From contig JBAYVD010000003.1 of NCBI GenBank assembly GCA_041674745.1, positions 62,001-126,000 of the forward strand: DNA of 64,000 nt. The letters run 5' to 3'. A model generated the notes under the pieces. It did not search any database, was not told where the DNA came from, and saw only the letters and a list, made by a program, of their open reading frames with translations. The first letter of the stretch is position 1; each line of letters begins with the position of its first letter. Source of the DNA: UBA2040 sp041674745 (GTDB lineage: Bacteria; Bacteroidota; Bacteroidia; Flavobacteriales_D; Crocinitomicaceae). Shown piece by piece: positions 9,012-18,000 of this stretch. The position numbers were made by a program, and so were the translations under genes.

Positions 9012-9047
9012 AAAAATGCGGAACAACAAATGGTATCCCGCATTTTT
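9012..9047. terminator. bidirectional terminator between convergent genes
   Basis: Stem AAAAATGCGG (9012-9021) pairs perfectly with CCGCATTTTT (9038-9047) around a 16-base loop. The A-run and T-run flanks allow use from both strands, ending the phosphatase gene on the plus strand and the PKD gene on the minus strand. Confidence 0.75.
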
Positions 9048-9063
9048 AATGTAATTCAATTGT

Positions 9064-10725
9064 TTATTCCAAAACTACCTTTTTTGAAAGGGTATTTTTA
9101 GGGGTGCTAATTTTTAGAATATAAGCGCCTCTTTCCCAATTTTGAGTGGGAATATTTTCGTCGTTTTGAATCTCTTTGGTTAAAATTTTCTGACCTTGAA
9201 CATTGACGATTTCAAGGATCATTTTTTCATTCACCAAAGCGTGAATTTTAATGAAATCTTTTGCTGGATTTGGGGAAATTTCAAACAAATTGGCATTCAT
9301 TTCTTCCAATCCTAACCAATTCAAAGTTACAGCTTGACACGTCGTATCCATACCGCACAAACTTCCTGCCACCAAACAAACTTGATAAACTCCAGTGTCG
9401 GCGTAAGTATGGGTTGGGTTTTGCACTACCGAGGTTCCGCCATCACCAAAACTCCATGCCCAAGATGTTGGCGAAAGCGTACTCAAATCTGTGAAGGACA
9501 CAGCACCTTGATTCACAACTGAACTAAAAGCCGGACTCGGTGCTGGACAAGTTACCGTTACGGTTTGACAGGAAGTATCACCTCCACAGCTGTTGTACGA
9601 AACCAAACAAACGGAATAAATTCCTGGAGAGGAATAAATGTGGGTTGGATTTTGGGCAATACTCGTGCCGCCATCTCCAAAAGACCACGCCCACGCGTAG
9701 GGATTAACCGTTTGATCGGCAAAAGAAATGGATAAATCATTCGAGGTACTTGTCCATCCAGCAGTAGGTGTTGGACAAGCAATTGTAACATTTTGGCACA
9801 ATGTATCGACGCCACATCCATTGGTTGCAATTAAGCAAACTGTATAAATACCTGCAGATGGAAAATTATGAATGATGGTTCCATTATTGGTAGAAGTGCC
9901 ACCATCTCCAAAATTCCATAAAATGGAGGTCGGAGAACCTGTAGAAGAATTCGTGAAAATACCGGTTAAATTACTGGAAGTATTGGTGAAGTTTGCAATG
10001 GGTACATTGGGGCAAACAACAATGGTTTGACAACTTGAGTCGGTACTGCATGCGTTAGTACTTACTAGGCAAACAGTATAACTGCCAGGTGCAGCGAATG
10101 TATGGTTGGCATTCTGCGTAGTTGCAGTGCTGCCGTCACCAAAATCCCAAAACCAAGAGGATGCATTGGAACTAGCATCAACGAAATCTGTTTGATAGAA
10201 ATTTTGAACAGCGTTGAAGGTTGTATTCGGTCCTACACAACCAATATTTACCATACCTGAAAGTACAGCAAAATTATTGCCAGACCAACCAAAACCATTG
10301 TTCCAAGATTGCAAGGTACTTCCACTGATAAAATTAACGGGTGAACTTTGTCCATAGGCACCAATAACATTGAAACGTAAAGTGAATACATTTGCTCCAA
10401 CCGAAAGTGTCGGTCCTACTGAAATTAAGCTTGACCAAGTAAAATTAATTATCCCTGGGGTTACCACTGAAAATGTTGCCCCGCCAGGATTCGATAATCC
10501 GAAATTTTGCATTGAATTCCATGAAATTACAGATGGATCATAGGTAAAAGTTCCCTGAAGATGAGTGATGTTTTGAAAATTGACCCCAGCTGTTACTGGT
10601 ACGTCAACAGTTCCGCCAACGGCTGTCGTCAAGGTTCCAATATTTAACCCAATGGGTGGATATTGTGCTAATGAATACAATGGTATAAACAAAAGAAATA
10701 CCAAGCTTTGAATAATGTTTTTCAT
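9064..10725 (-). CDS. secreted cohesin-like / PKD-repeat protein with type IX secretion tail
   Basis: 553 residues. Signal peptide 1-20 (cleavage after SLA). Residues about 25-160 resemble a type I cohesin fold (DVPVTAG, FTYDPSVISW, FTLRFNV). Four PKD domains follow at about 165-238, 240-317, 319-393 and 395-468, each with the FGDG signature, an H-x-F/Y-x-x-x-G-x-Y motif and three Cys. The last ~75 residues form a type IX sorting domain (FEISPNPAKDF ... YILKIS ... KKVVLE). The protein should be exported across the outer membrane and anchored or released there; adhesion or polymer binding is inference. PorV and a PorU-like protease, partners in this pathway, lie 10 kb to the right. Confidence 0.88.
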   Translation of the reverse strand: MKNIIQSLVFLLFIPLYSLAQYPPIGLNIGTLTTAVGGTVDVPVTAGVNFQNITHLQGTFTYDPSVISWNSMQNFGLSNPGGATFSVVTPGIINFTWSSLISVGPTLSVGANVFTLRFNVIGAYGQSSPVNFISGSTLQSWNNGFGWSGNNFAVLSGMVNIGCVGPNTTFNAVQNFYQTDFVDASSNASSWFWDFGDGSTATTQNANHTFAAPGSYTVCLVSTNACSTDSSCQTIVVCPNVPIANFTNTSSNLTGIFTNSSTGSPTSILWNFGDGGTSTNNGTIIHNFPSAGIYTVCLIATNGCGVDTLCQNVTIACPTPTAGWTSTSNDLSISFADQTVNPYAWAWSFGDGGTSIAQNPTHIYSSPGIYSVCLVSYNSCGGDTSCQTVTVTCPAPSPAFSSVVNQGAVSFTDLSTLSPTSWAWSFGDGGTSVVQNPTHTYADTGVYQVCLVAGSLCGMDTTCQAVTLNWLGLEEMNANLFEISPNPAKDFIKIHALVNEKMILEIVNVQGQKILTKEIQNDENIPTQNWERGAYILKISTPKNTLSKKVVLE

Positions 10726-10958
10726 CGATTTAATTTGAATTTAATCTCGCAAAGAACGCCATTTAAGCTTATTAACAAAAGTGAAGTCGATATATTTTTA
10801 ATGAAAATGTGTGAAATTTTTAAAAATTGTTTAAAAATTAAAAACGCTATGTATTTTTTTGACGGATAATAAATTCTTGAATTTGCAAAAATGGACTTCA
10901 TAATTTTAAATAAATGTAACTTTATCAACTTATAAAAGTCTAATTCAAAACGTTGCCA

Positions 10959-13460
10959 TTGAAAAGAACATTTTACCTTTTCTTATTTCTGCTGATTATA
11001 ACACCGAATGCCTTAACGCAGTCGCTTAAGGGAAAAATATTGGATGCGGAAGGGCAAGAAATTCCATTTGCCAAAGTCAGAGTAGAAAACACGAGTTATG
11101 GAACGGTCTCCAATGCTTTGGGAAATTATGTATTGGAACTGAAAAAAGGCCAACACATTTTGCAAATTTCTTCTCCTGGATTTAAGTTATTGGTGGACAC
11201 AGTAACCATTGGAGAAAATTTCACCACAAAAAACTTTACACTATTCGCCGTGATTCAAGAAATTGAAGAGGTGACAATAGTTTTTCAATCGAAAAAAGAA
11301 CGAGGGAAAGAAATCATGAAACAAGTGATTGATAAACGAGGTTTCTTTTACGATCAAGTACCCGAATATTCTTGTGATACCTATTGTTTGAGTTCGCTTG
11401 AAAAAGAAATAAAAGATACACTTTTCAAAGATTCAATCGTTGGAAAAGAAAAAATGAACCTTATCGAGTGGCGCGCTATAACTTCCTATCAAAAAAATGC
11501 CAAGTTTAAAGATGAGTTTTACGCCTACGAGGATTTTACAGATTTAGGTCAATCGGTTGCTGGAGCTGAAGTGTCGGTTACTTTTGGTGATGGAGCTTCT
11601 ACCATTGCACCGAGCGCTGGAGAAACAAAAAATCCTTATTTATTTGTGACGGGAATTCAAGATGCGCACGTCAATCTTTTTGAGAATCTATTGGAATTGC
11701 CCAAAATTTCCGAAAGACCCATCACGTCGCCTTTGGCCTACAACGCGCTTGTTTATTATAATTTCTACCTAGAAGGTTCATTTTACGATGACCAAGAAAA
11801 AATGATTTACGAGATTCGGGTAGATCCTCGATTTGATTACGAAGCCTTGTTTGCTGGGACCATTTTTGTCCGCGACTCCACGTGGGAGTTGGTTTCCTAT
11901 GAATTAAGTGTGAATCCAGCTGCCTTGGATTTTTTCGAAGAATTGCACCTGATTTGTGATTATTCAAAAGTGGATGGAAAACTGGTGCCAACACGAAGAG
12001 AATTTGTTTACAACATCAAGGAAGGCAAAACCAAAATCAATGGATTGATCCGGTTGACGCATGAAAAATATGTGTTTGAGGTAAAAGATGACAAGAAGAA
12101 TTTCTGGTTGGAATCCAAAACGTATTCAGATGATGCATTCGAAAAAGACTCGACCTTCTGGGAAGAAAAAAGACCTTTTACCTTGAAAGAGTTAGAATTG
12201 AATTTCATCCGAACGCAAGATAGTATTATCAATTACCACGAAAGTGACGAATACAAACGCACCAGCGACAGTACGCGCAATCGAATTAAATTTACTACGG
12301 TCGTTTTCGAAGGAATTCGCCACGTAAATTCATTCAAGAAACAAGAATGGGGAATCAATGGGTTGGTAACTCAGGTGATTCCTTTTGGTGTGGGCGGTTA
12401 TCGACACAGACTGATTCCTTATTATTCCAAAGAATTTGAAAATGGGAAAGCATTCAGTATTCGGCCAGATATAGATTACGGTTTTCGCAACAAGGATGTA
12501 AAAGGTCAATTTGGGGGAAGTTTCACCTACAACCCAAAACGCTTCTCAAAAATTGAATTTGAAATTGGGGATGTGTATGATTTTGTTTCGAGTACGCAAA
12601 ATATTCAAGGAACTTTTGCGCCTGGAAATCGGGTGCGCAACAAGAAATTCGAAATCTCCCACCGCATGGAAATCACCAATGGTTTGTATGCAAAAATTGG
12701 AATACAATATTCAGACCGGCAATCAATTACCAATATTATCTACCCCAAATGGGATACCTTGTTTGGATTGTTCGCCGAGCCCATCCCATTTGATCCGTAT
12801 AGAATTTTGTTGACAACAATAGATTTGGAATATCATTTCCGCCAGAAATACATCCTGCGTAAAAATCGCAAAATTGTCATGGGCTCTCCTTATCCAACGC
12901 TCTTTTTAAAGTACAAAGTCGGTATTCCAAATGTGTTCGGGACCCAATCCAATTTTGATTTTGCTGAATTCCGTATTCATGATGATGTCGAGTTGAATAC
13001 TTTCGGAACAAGTGAATTGAATTTCACCATAGGTGGTTATCTCTTTAAAAAGGACTTACGGGTGATTGAACACAAGTTTTTCCGTCAATCGGATCAAGGT
13101 TTCTTTTCCAATCCCGTGAATACTTTGCAGATTTTGGATACGGCCATCAATACCTCCAATTCCTACATGCAATTCAATTTTATTCACCATTTCAAAGGAT
13201 TTTTCTTGAATAAAATATGGTTAATCAATCGTTTGAAGTTGGAAGAAACAATAGGAGGAGGATTCTTGGCCATTCCCGATTCAAAGTTTGCTCATGTCGA
13301 ATTCTATGCAGGATTGGAAAGAAAATTGCGAATCAAACAAACTATTTTTAAAATTGGTGTGTACGCTGTTGCCGGTGATAGCAATTATAGTAAAGCCAAT
13401 GTAAACTTCAAATTCGGTTTCAACTTCTACGACAATTTCACTGGGAAATGGCAGTACTAA
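10959..13460 (+). CDS. DUF5686 outer-membrane protein with carboxypeptidase-regulatory-like domain
   Basis: 833 residues. A signal peptide (ending NALTQ) is followed by a carboxypeptidase-D regulatory-like beta sandwich (about 20-105, starting LKGKILDAEG) as found in TonB-dependent receptors. The large DUF5686 region comes next, and its C-terminal half is rich in amphipathic strands with aromatic ends, consistent with an outer-membrane barrel. There is no ATG before the signal peptide; the start must be TTG, either at 10953 or, giving a usual MKRTF N-terminus, at 10959. No TonB box or plug is visible, so it is not a classical SusC receptor. Function unknown; widespread in Bacteroidota. Confidence 0.82.
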   Translation: MKRTFYLFLFLLIITPNALTQSLKGKILDAEGQEIPFAKVRVENTSYGTVSNALGNYVLELKKGQHILQISSPGFKLLVDTVTIGENFTTKNFTLFAVIQEIEEVTIVFQSKKERGKEIMKQVIDKRGFFYDQVPEYSCDTYCLSSLEKEIKDTLFKDSIVGKEKMNLIEWRAITSYQKNAKFKDEFYAYEDFTDLGQSVAGAEVSVTFGDGASTIAPSAGETKNPYLFVTGIQDAHVNLFENLLELPKISERPITSPLAYNALVYYNFYLEGSFYDDQEKMIYEIRVDPRFDYEALFAGTIFVRDSTWELVSYELSVNPAALDFFEELHLICDYSKVDGKLVPTRREFVYNIKEGKTKINGLIRLTHEKYVFEVKDDKKNFWLESKTYSDDAFEKDSTFWEEKRPFTLKELELNFIRTQDSIINYHESDEYKRTSDSTRNRIKFTTVVFEGIRHVNSFKKQEWGINGLVTQVIPFGVGGYRHRLIPYYSKEFENGKAFSIRPDIDYGFRNKDVKGQFGGSFTYNPKRFSKIEFEIGDVYDFVSSTQNIQGTFAPGNRVRNKKFEISHRMEITNGLYAKIGIQYSDRQSITNIIYPKWDTLFGLFAEPIPFDPYRILLTTIDLEYHFRQKYILRKNRKIVMGSPYPTLFLKYKVGIPNVFGTQSNFDFAEFRIHDDVELNTFGTSELNFTIGGYLFKKDLRVIEHKFFRQSDQGFFSNPVNTLQILDTAINTSNSYMQFNFIHHFKGFFLNKIWLINRLKLEETIGGGFLAIPDSKFAHVEFYAGLERKLRIKQTIFKIGVYAVAGDSNYSKANVNFKFGFNFYDNFTGKWQY

Positions 13461-13469
13461 ATAGTGGCT

Positions 13470-15059
13470 TTAGTGAAGTTTAAAGATGCGAATATTTTTA
13501 TAATCGCCAATTGAATCTTTTAAGAAAGGCTTTAGAAATTCCTTGTTTTTGATATCTGGTTCAAAAATAAAAAGGTACTTGGCTCCTTTGTTTATCAGAT
13601 GGTCAATTTGACTTGCCTGATCATAATTCAAATAGTTGGTCCATCCTTTTTGATTCAAATAATACAGGGAAATACTAAAAGAAGGATCGGATAGTACAAT
13701 TACTTTGTCTTGCGCTCGTATTCCTATTTCACGAATGTATGGCTTCATTTCAACGAAGCGTTTCCATTGACCATTGTCCCAGTTAAACCACCCTTGTTCT
13801 TGGTAAAAAGTAGGTTTGGCTTCCTGAATCAAGTTGATTGCATGCTTGTCTGTTTTAATTCGAATGATGTTCGCACAAGCGAAAAAATTGTACACCAGAA
13901 ACAAGGAAAGGAGAACTTTCGTATACTTGCTTTCGAAAATTTTCGGAAAATTCGTTCGAATGTACCAAGCAAAAGGCAACGAAATTCCTGGAATTACTAT
14001 CAAGAGTGCTCCGAAATAATAATCATGTATTCCTAACAATGGAGCCCAAAGCATTGCATAGACAAAACAGCCAGTCAAGACAAGTAAGTTGGCTATGTAG
14101 GCAATTGGTGGTATCTTTTTAATTAAAAAGAGATTGATTGTACCCATTAACCCAAGTAGAAGATACAATGGTCTGCTCAAGAACAAATAGCTTGTATGGG
14201 AACTAAATTGCTCCAGCAGTAAATCAATTCCTTCCTGATCCATCAACCAGTAAGGATAAATATTGTTGAACGTATATAGAAATTCGTGTTCTTGATTGTA
14301 CAAGTAAGCGTAGTAATACCAGCTAAAAATGGATACTACCACGAGAAGGAAACCAATGAAAGCGAATCTGGGCCGTTTGAAAAGAACTTCTTTTCCTAGT
14401 GTTTTAACCGAAATGCGTTCCAGTAAATAGAGACTTCCAAAAACGACAAAGGCAATTAGACTAGAAATTTTAATCAACCCAGCTAGGGCAAAAAAGAAAA
14501 AAGCGAAAAGTAAAAAACGCCAGGCTCCTTTTTTGTGATAAAGCAAAAGGAAATAGCCCGCCAGAAACACAAAACACATGGCCGGAATATCCGTCAGAAA
14601 GCTGACGCCATAAAAAACAAAAACAGGCGAAGTGAAGAGGAGTAATGTTAAAACGCTTGACCATACCCAATCTTTTAGCATGATCAAGAATGAATTAAAT
14701 ACGGCTAGTACGCCAAGCAATAGTATCATCAAATAAAAAACACGGTAAACGAAATAGGATTCCCCTGTTAGTTTCCAGATATTTCCAACCACCCAATACA
14801 AGATAGGGAATTCACCTGCGGATTTACCTGTTGTTTCTTGATCAGCAAGTAAATTGTGCAATTCGGGTGAAAAGAAATGGGCATTTTCAGCATAATTGTG
14901 GGTGAGTGATAAACAGTCTGTTTGTCTCCATTGGTGTTCATTTAATGGGCTTTGATTTAAAACGCCGTCGTAATAAACCGCCGCCATACCAATGAAAATC
15001 AACAAAAAGAAAATGTTGTTTCTCCAGAATGCGTTAGTTGAAATGATTTTTTCTATCAA
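13470..15059 (-). CDS. GT39-like (ArnT/PMT type) integral membrane glycosyltransferase
   Basis: 529 residues with about ten to twelve hydrophobic segments and a soluble C-terminal domain. After the first membrane span comes a long periplasmic loop with NEHQWRQTD, where GT39-type enzymes keep their catalytic acidic residue; a second conserved-looking segment is FLTDIPAM. Such enzymes move a sugar from a polyprenyl-phosphate donor to a lipid or protein on the periplasmic side. The substrate is unknown. It ends 9 bases from the convergent DUF5686 gene and begins 34 bases after the PorU2-like gene, so it could be co-transcribed with porV-porU2. Glycosylation of secreted proteins is a speculative link. 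Confidence 0.75.
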   Translation of the reverse strand: MIEKIISTNAFWRNNIFFLLIFIGMAAVYYDGVLNQSPLNEHQWRQTDCLSLTHNYAENAHFFSPELHNLLADQETTGKSAGEFPILYWVVGNIWKLTGESYFVYRVFYLMILLLGVLAVFNSFLIMLKDWVWSSVLTLLLFTSPVFVFYGVSFLTDIPAMCFVFLAGYFLLLYHKKGAWRFLLFAFFFFALAGLIKISSLIAFVVFGSLYLLERISVKTLGKEVLFKRPRFAFIGFLLVVVSIFSWYYYAYLYNQEHEFLYTFNNIYPYWLMDQEGIDLLLEQFSSHTSYLFLSRPLYLLLGLMGTINLFLIKKIPPIAYIANLLVLTGCFVYAMLWAPLLGIHDYYFGALLIVIPGISLPFAWYIRTNFPKIFESKYTKVLLSLFLVYNFFACANIIRIKTDKHAINLIQEAKPTFYQEQGWFNWDNGQWKRFVEMKPYIREIGIRAQDKVIVLSDPSFSISLYYLNQKGWTNYLNYDQASQIDHLINKGAKYLFIFEPDIKNKEFLKPFLKDSIGDYKNIRIFKLH

Positions 15060-15093
15060 TGGGAATCGTTAAAGGTCAAAATTCGCAATAAAT

Positions 15094-18000
15094 CTATCGT
15101 AATAAATACATTTTTCCGAATTCTTTCGTGAAATACGTGTCCGCACCACTTTCTCGCTGCTTTAAATTTTCACCGTGCAACTTCATTCTGACTTTGTATA
15201 GATAAACGCCGTTGGCCAATTGGTCACCAAATTCATCCGTTCCGTTCCAAGAAAATTCAGAAATATTTCGCCCAATGTACATCGGTCCGAATTCTGCTTC
15301 TGTTATTTCACGTACGACCTTGCCCGTAACTGTCATGATCTGAATGATCATGTCATCTGGAATTTCTGTACCGGTTAAAGTGAAAACAAATCGCGTACTG
15401 GTGCTAAACGGATTCGGGTAATTCATCATTTTGGTAATGGAAGCTTCTCGTACAATTTCAAAAGTGATTTTGTATTCTAAATCGCCTGATAGATTGCCAC
15501 TTTTATCCGCGCCTTGCACCAATAAACTATATTTTCCGTCCAAATCAAAAGCCCCAGGATACATGATTTTGAATCGTTTGTTCTGTGCGTCGGCAGGAAT
15601 CCAATGCATGTTGGTTTGCCCGTTGATTTCAAATGGAATACGCTTTTGCACGCCATTGGGATTGGTTAAGTAAATCCCGAAAAGTGCCGTATCTGTAATG
15701 TTGTCCATGATCAAAAACGGATTGTCGTCTTTGAGGGTTACCAAAATCTCACTGTAGGGATTCACGATGTCGCCATTCAAAATGTGTCTTCCGTCAAAAG
15801 TGACATCCAAAATCGGGTTTTTGTCGTCCCTATCCACCACAAAAGGAATTTGCATCAAGTTATTAAAATGAAATTGCTCAGGTTGATCCAATAATCCCGT
15901 CGGATTTACGTAAGGATTTACCTCGACCCAAAATACATTGGAACCAGAATAGCCAGTGGTTGAAAAAGTAAAAGTATCCCGCAATGTTTGGTTGACTCTT
16001 AGCGAATCTTGTCTGGGGTAATTCAATGCGTGTTTCACGTGATTATCGTCTTCAATAAAATAGGATACAAGCAAAGAATCCATGTGCACGCTGCCAATGT
16101 TTCGAATATCAATGGCGAATGAAACTTCCGTTCCTTCAGGAACAGCTGAATTTCCAATCGACCAATAATAATTGTCTTTCCCATCCAAAGCCGCTTCAGG
16201 AAGTGGGTCGAAAAGTACGTGCCAACGATCCAATTGAGCGGGCGTGCCATTCATTGAATCATTAAAGATGGATCTCAATTTGATGTATGGAGAAAGATTC
16301 GCAGAAAAAACGTTTTCTAGGTTCAAAATCGAATCGGTTGTGTTCAAAGGAATCGGAATGGTGGCTTGGTAATTTTGATTGTAATCAAAGGTCTCAAACT
16401 GGAAAAGCGTGGTATCTCCCGGAAGGCTCTCCTGTGGATTCAATTTCCAATAAAAATTGTTCCAATTGGCCACCGGTCCGATCAATGTTGACGTTTCTTG
16501 TCCCGTATTGTCTTCACCAATCATTTGTGCAGCAAGATGTACAGGATCATTGGCATTCTGACCTAAAATTTCAACAGCCGTTGAAGTGTCTCCTTTTTTC
16601 ACAAAGAAAGCCATAGGTGCATTGGTTCGATTTGCGTTAATACTATCGGAGCCCAGCGCCGCAAATGTGGAATACATACCGGCAGAGTCGATCGAATTCC
16701 ATAAATTGTATTGAGCTCCATAATAGCCAGCATAGATTAAAAGATAATGACCATTGGGCACTTCATTTAAGACCATATTTTGGAAAGCTGCCAATTGTGA
16801 TGGCGAATCTTGTCGGAAGATAAAGTATTTTTCCACGCGCGGTCGACAGGCTCCAAATTCATTTACATTGCCAAAGCCATGGTTTGCATTTAACGTGTCA
16901 CCGAGTGCATTTACCCAACGAGTTCCCCACGCTTCAAAACTTCCTGGGTCGACTACACAAACTTCTAAGGAAGCATTCGTCAAGCAAAAGTTGTATTCTT
17001 GTTGATTGTTATTAATCAACCATTGATTCGAAGCGAAGGCTTCATTGGTACCGAACACGAAACAATCCAGAGCAAAGGTATCTGCAGCCGTGAAATGGAT
17101 TTGTCGATTGGGTTTGTCGTAGGCTAGTTGGCCGAAATCATTTTCTTTGAATTGGAAGAAATGATCTTGTCCCCAACCTGTTTTTCCTGTAATGTATTGA
17201 AAGGAGCTTTCTTTCCAATCCAACGTCGTTTGTGACAAGGCAACACGCCAGAAATAAACCATGCTATCTTCACATATGAGCGGTGCGATTTGATTGTTGC
17301 TTGTTAAGATCCAATTGCCTGGAAAAGCTTCAATCACACCGCCAGACGAGACCATATTTTGGCTTCTTTTGAAAGGAGAATTGAAAGAGTCCGTTGTGTC
17401 AATTTCAAAAAGATACGTTTGAATGGAAGCCAATGGATTGATGGTGGAAGCCTTTAAAACAACACTATCAATTGGTACAACAGCATATTTTGTAGGTGAA
17501 ACAGGTTGGATTCCAGCAATATTAATGAATAAGTTCTTCGTGATTTGGTTGTTCACGAATTCATCATAAACTTCGCCCACAAAGGAAGGTATGTCAGCGT
17601 GAATTTTGAATTGGTTGATGCCATTACCGATGTTTGCTTGTAAAGGCATTTTGAAATTTACTGTTCGTGTATAATCCAGACTTGGAATCCGCAGCGAATA
17701 GATGGAGTCGATATTCGACAAGGGGAAGTTTCGAATTATTTCTAAGGAGAAAGTATCCGTAATCGATCGACCTAAGTTTTTTAAGGTGATAGAAATTTCG
17801 ATACTGTCTGTCGTTAAATCAATGAAATTGGGTCCGAAAGTGACATTTTCGTCCAATAATTCAATTTCTGGTTTCGTATGCCAATTCAATTTCAAAAGGG
17901 GATCACCATTAAAAGTCATCTGAAGAATTGTAGCTTTTTCAATAATTCCACCGAAACCAGGACTGTGAGACAAAGAATCGCAGGTGGCTTGAATTTGTTT

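Noticed and set aside
10722..10928. 68-codon minus-strand frame in the PKD/DUF5686 divergent spacer
   Set aside because: A/T-rich promoter region; Ile/Lys/Phe-rich translation with no signal or domain, and it overlaps the PKD gene start.
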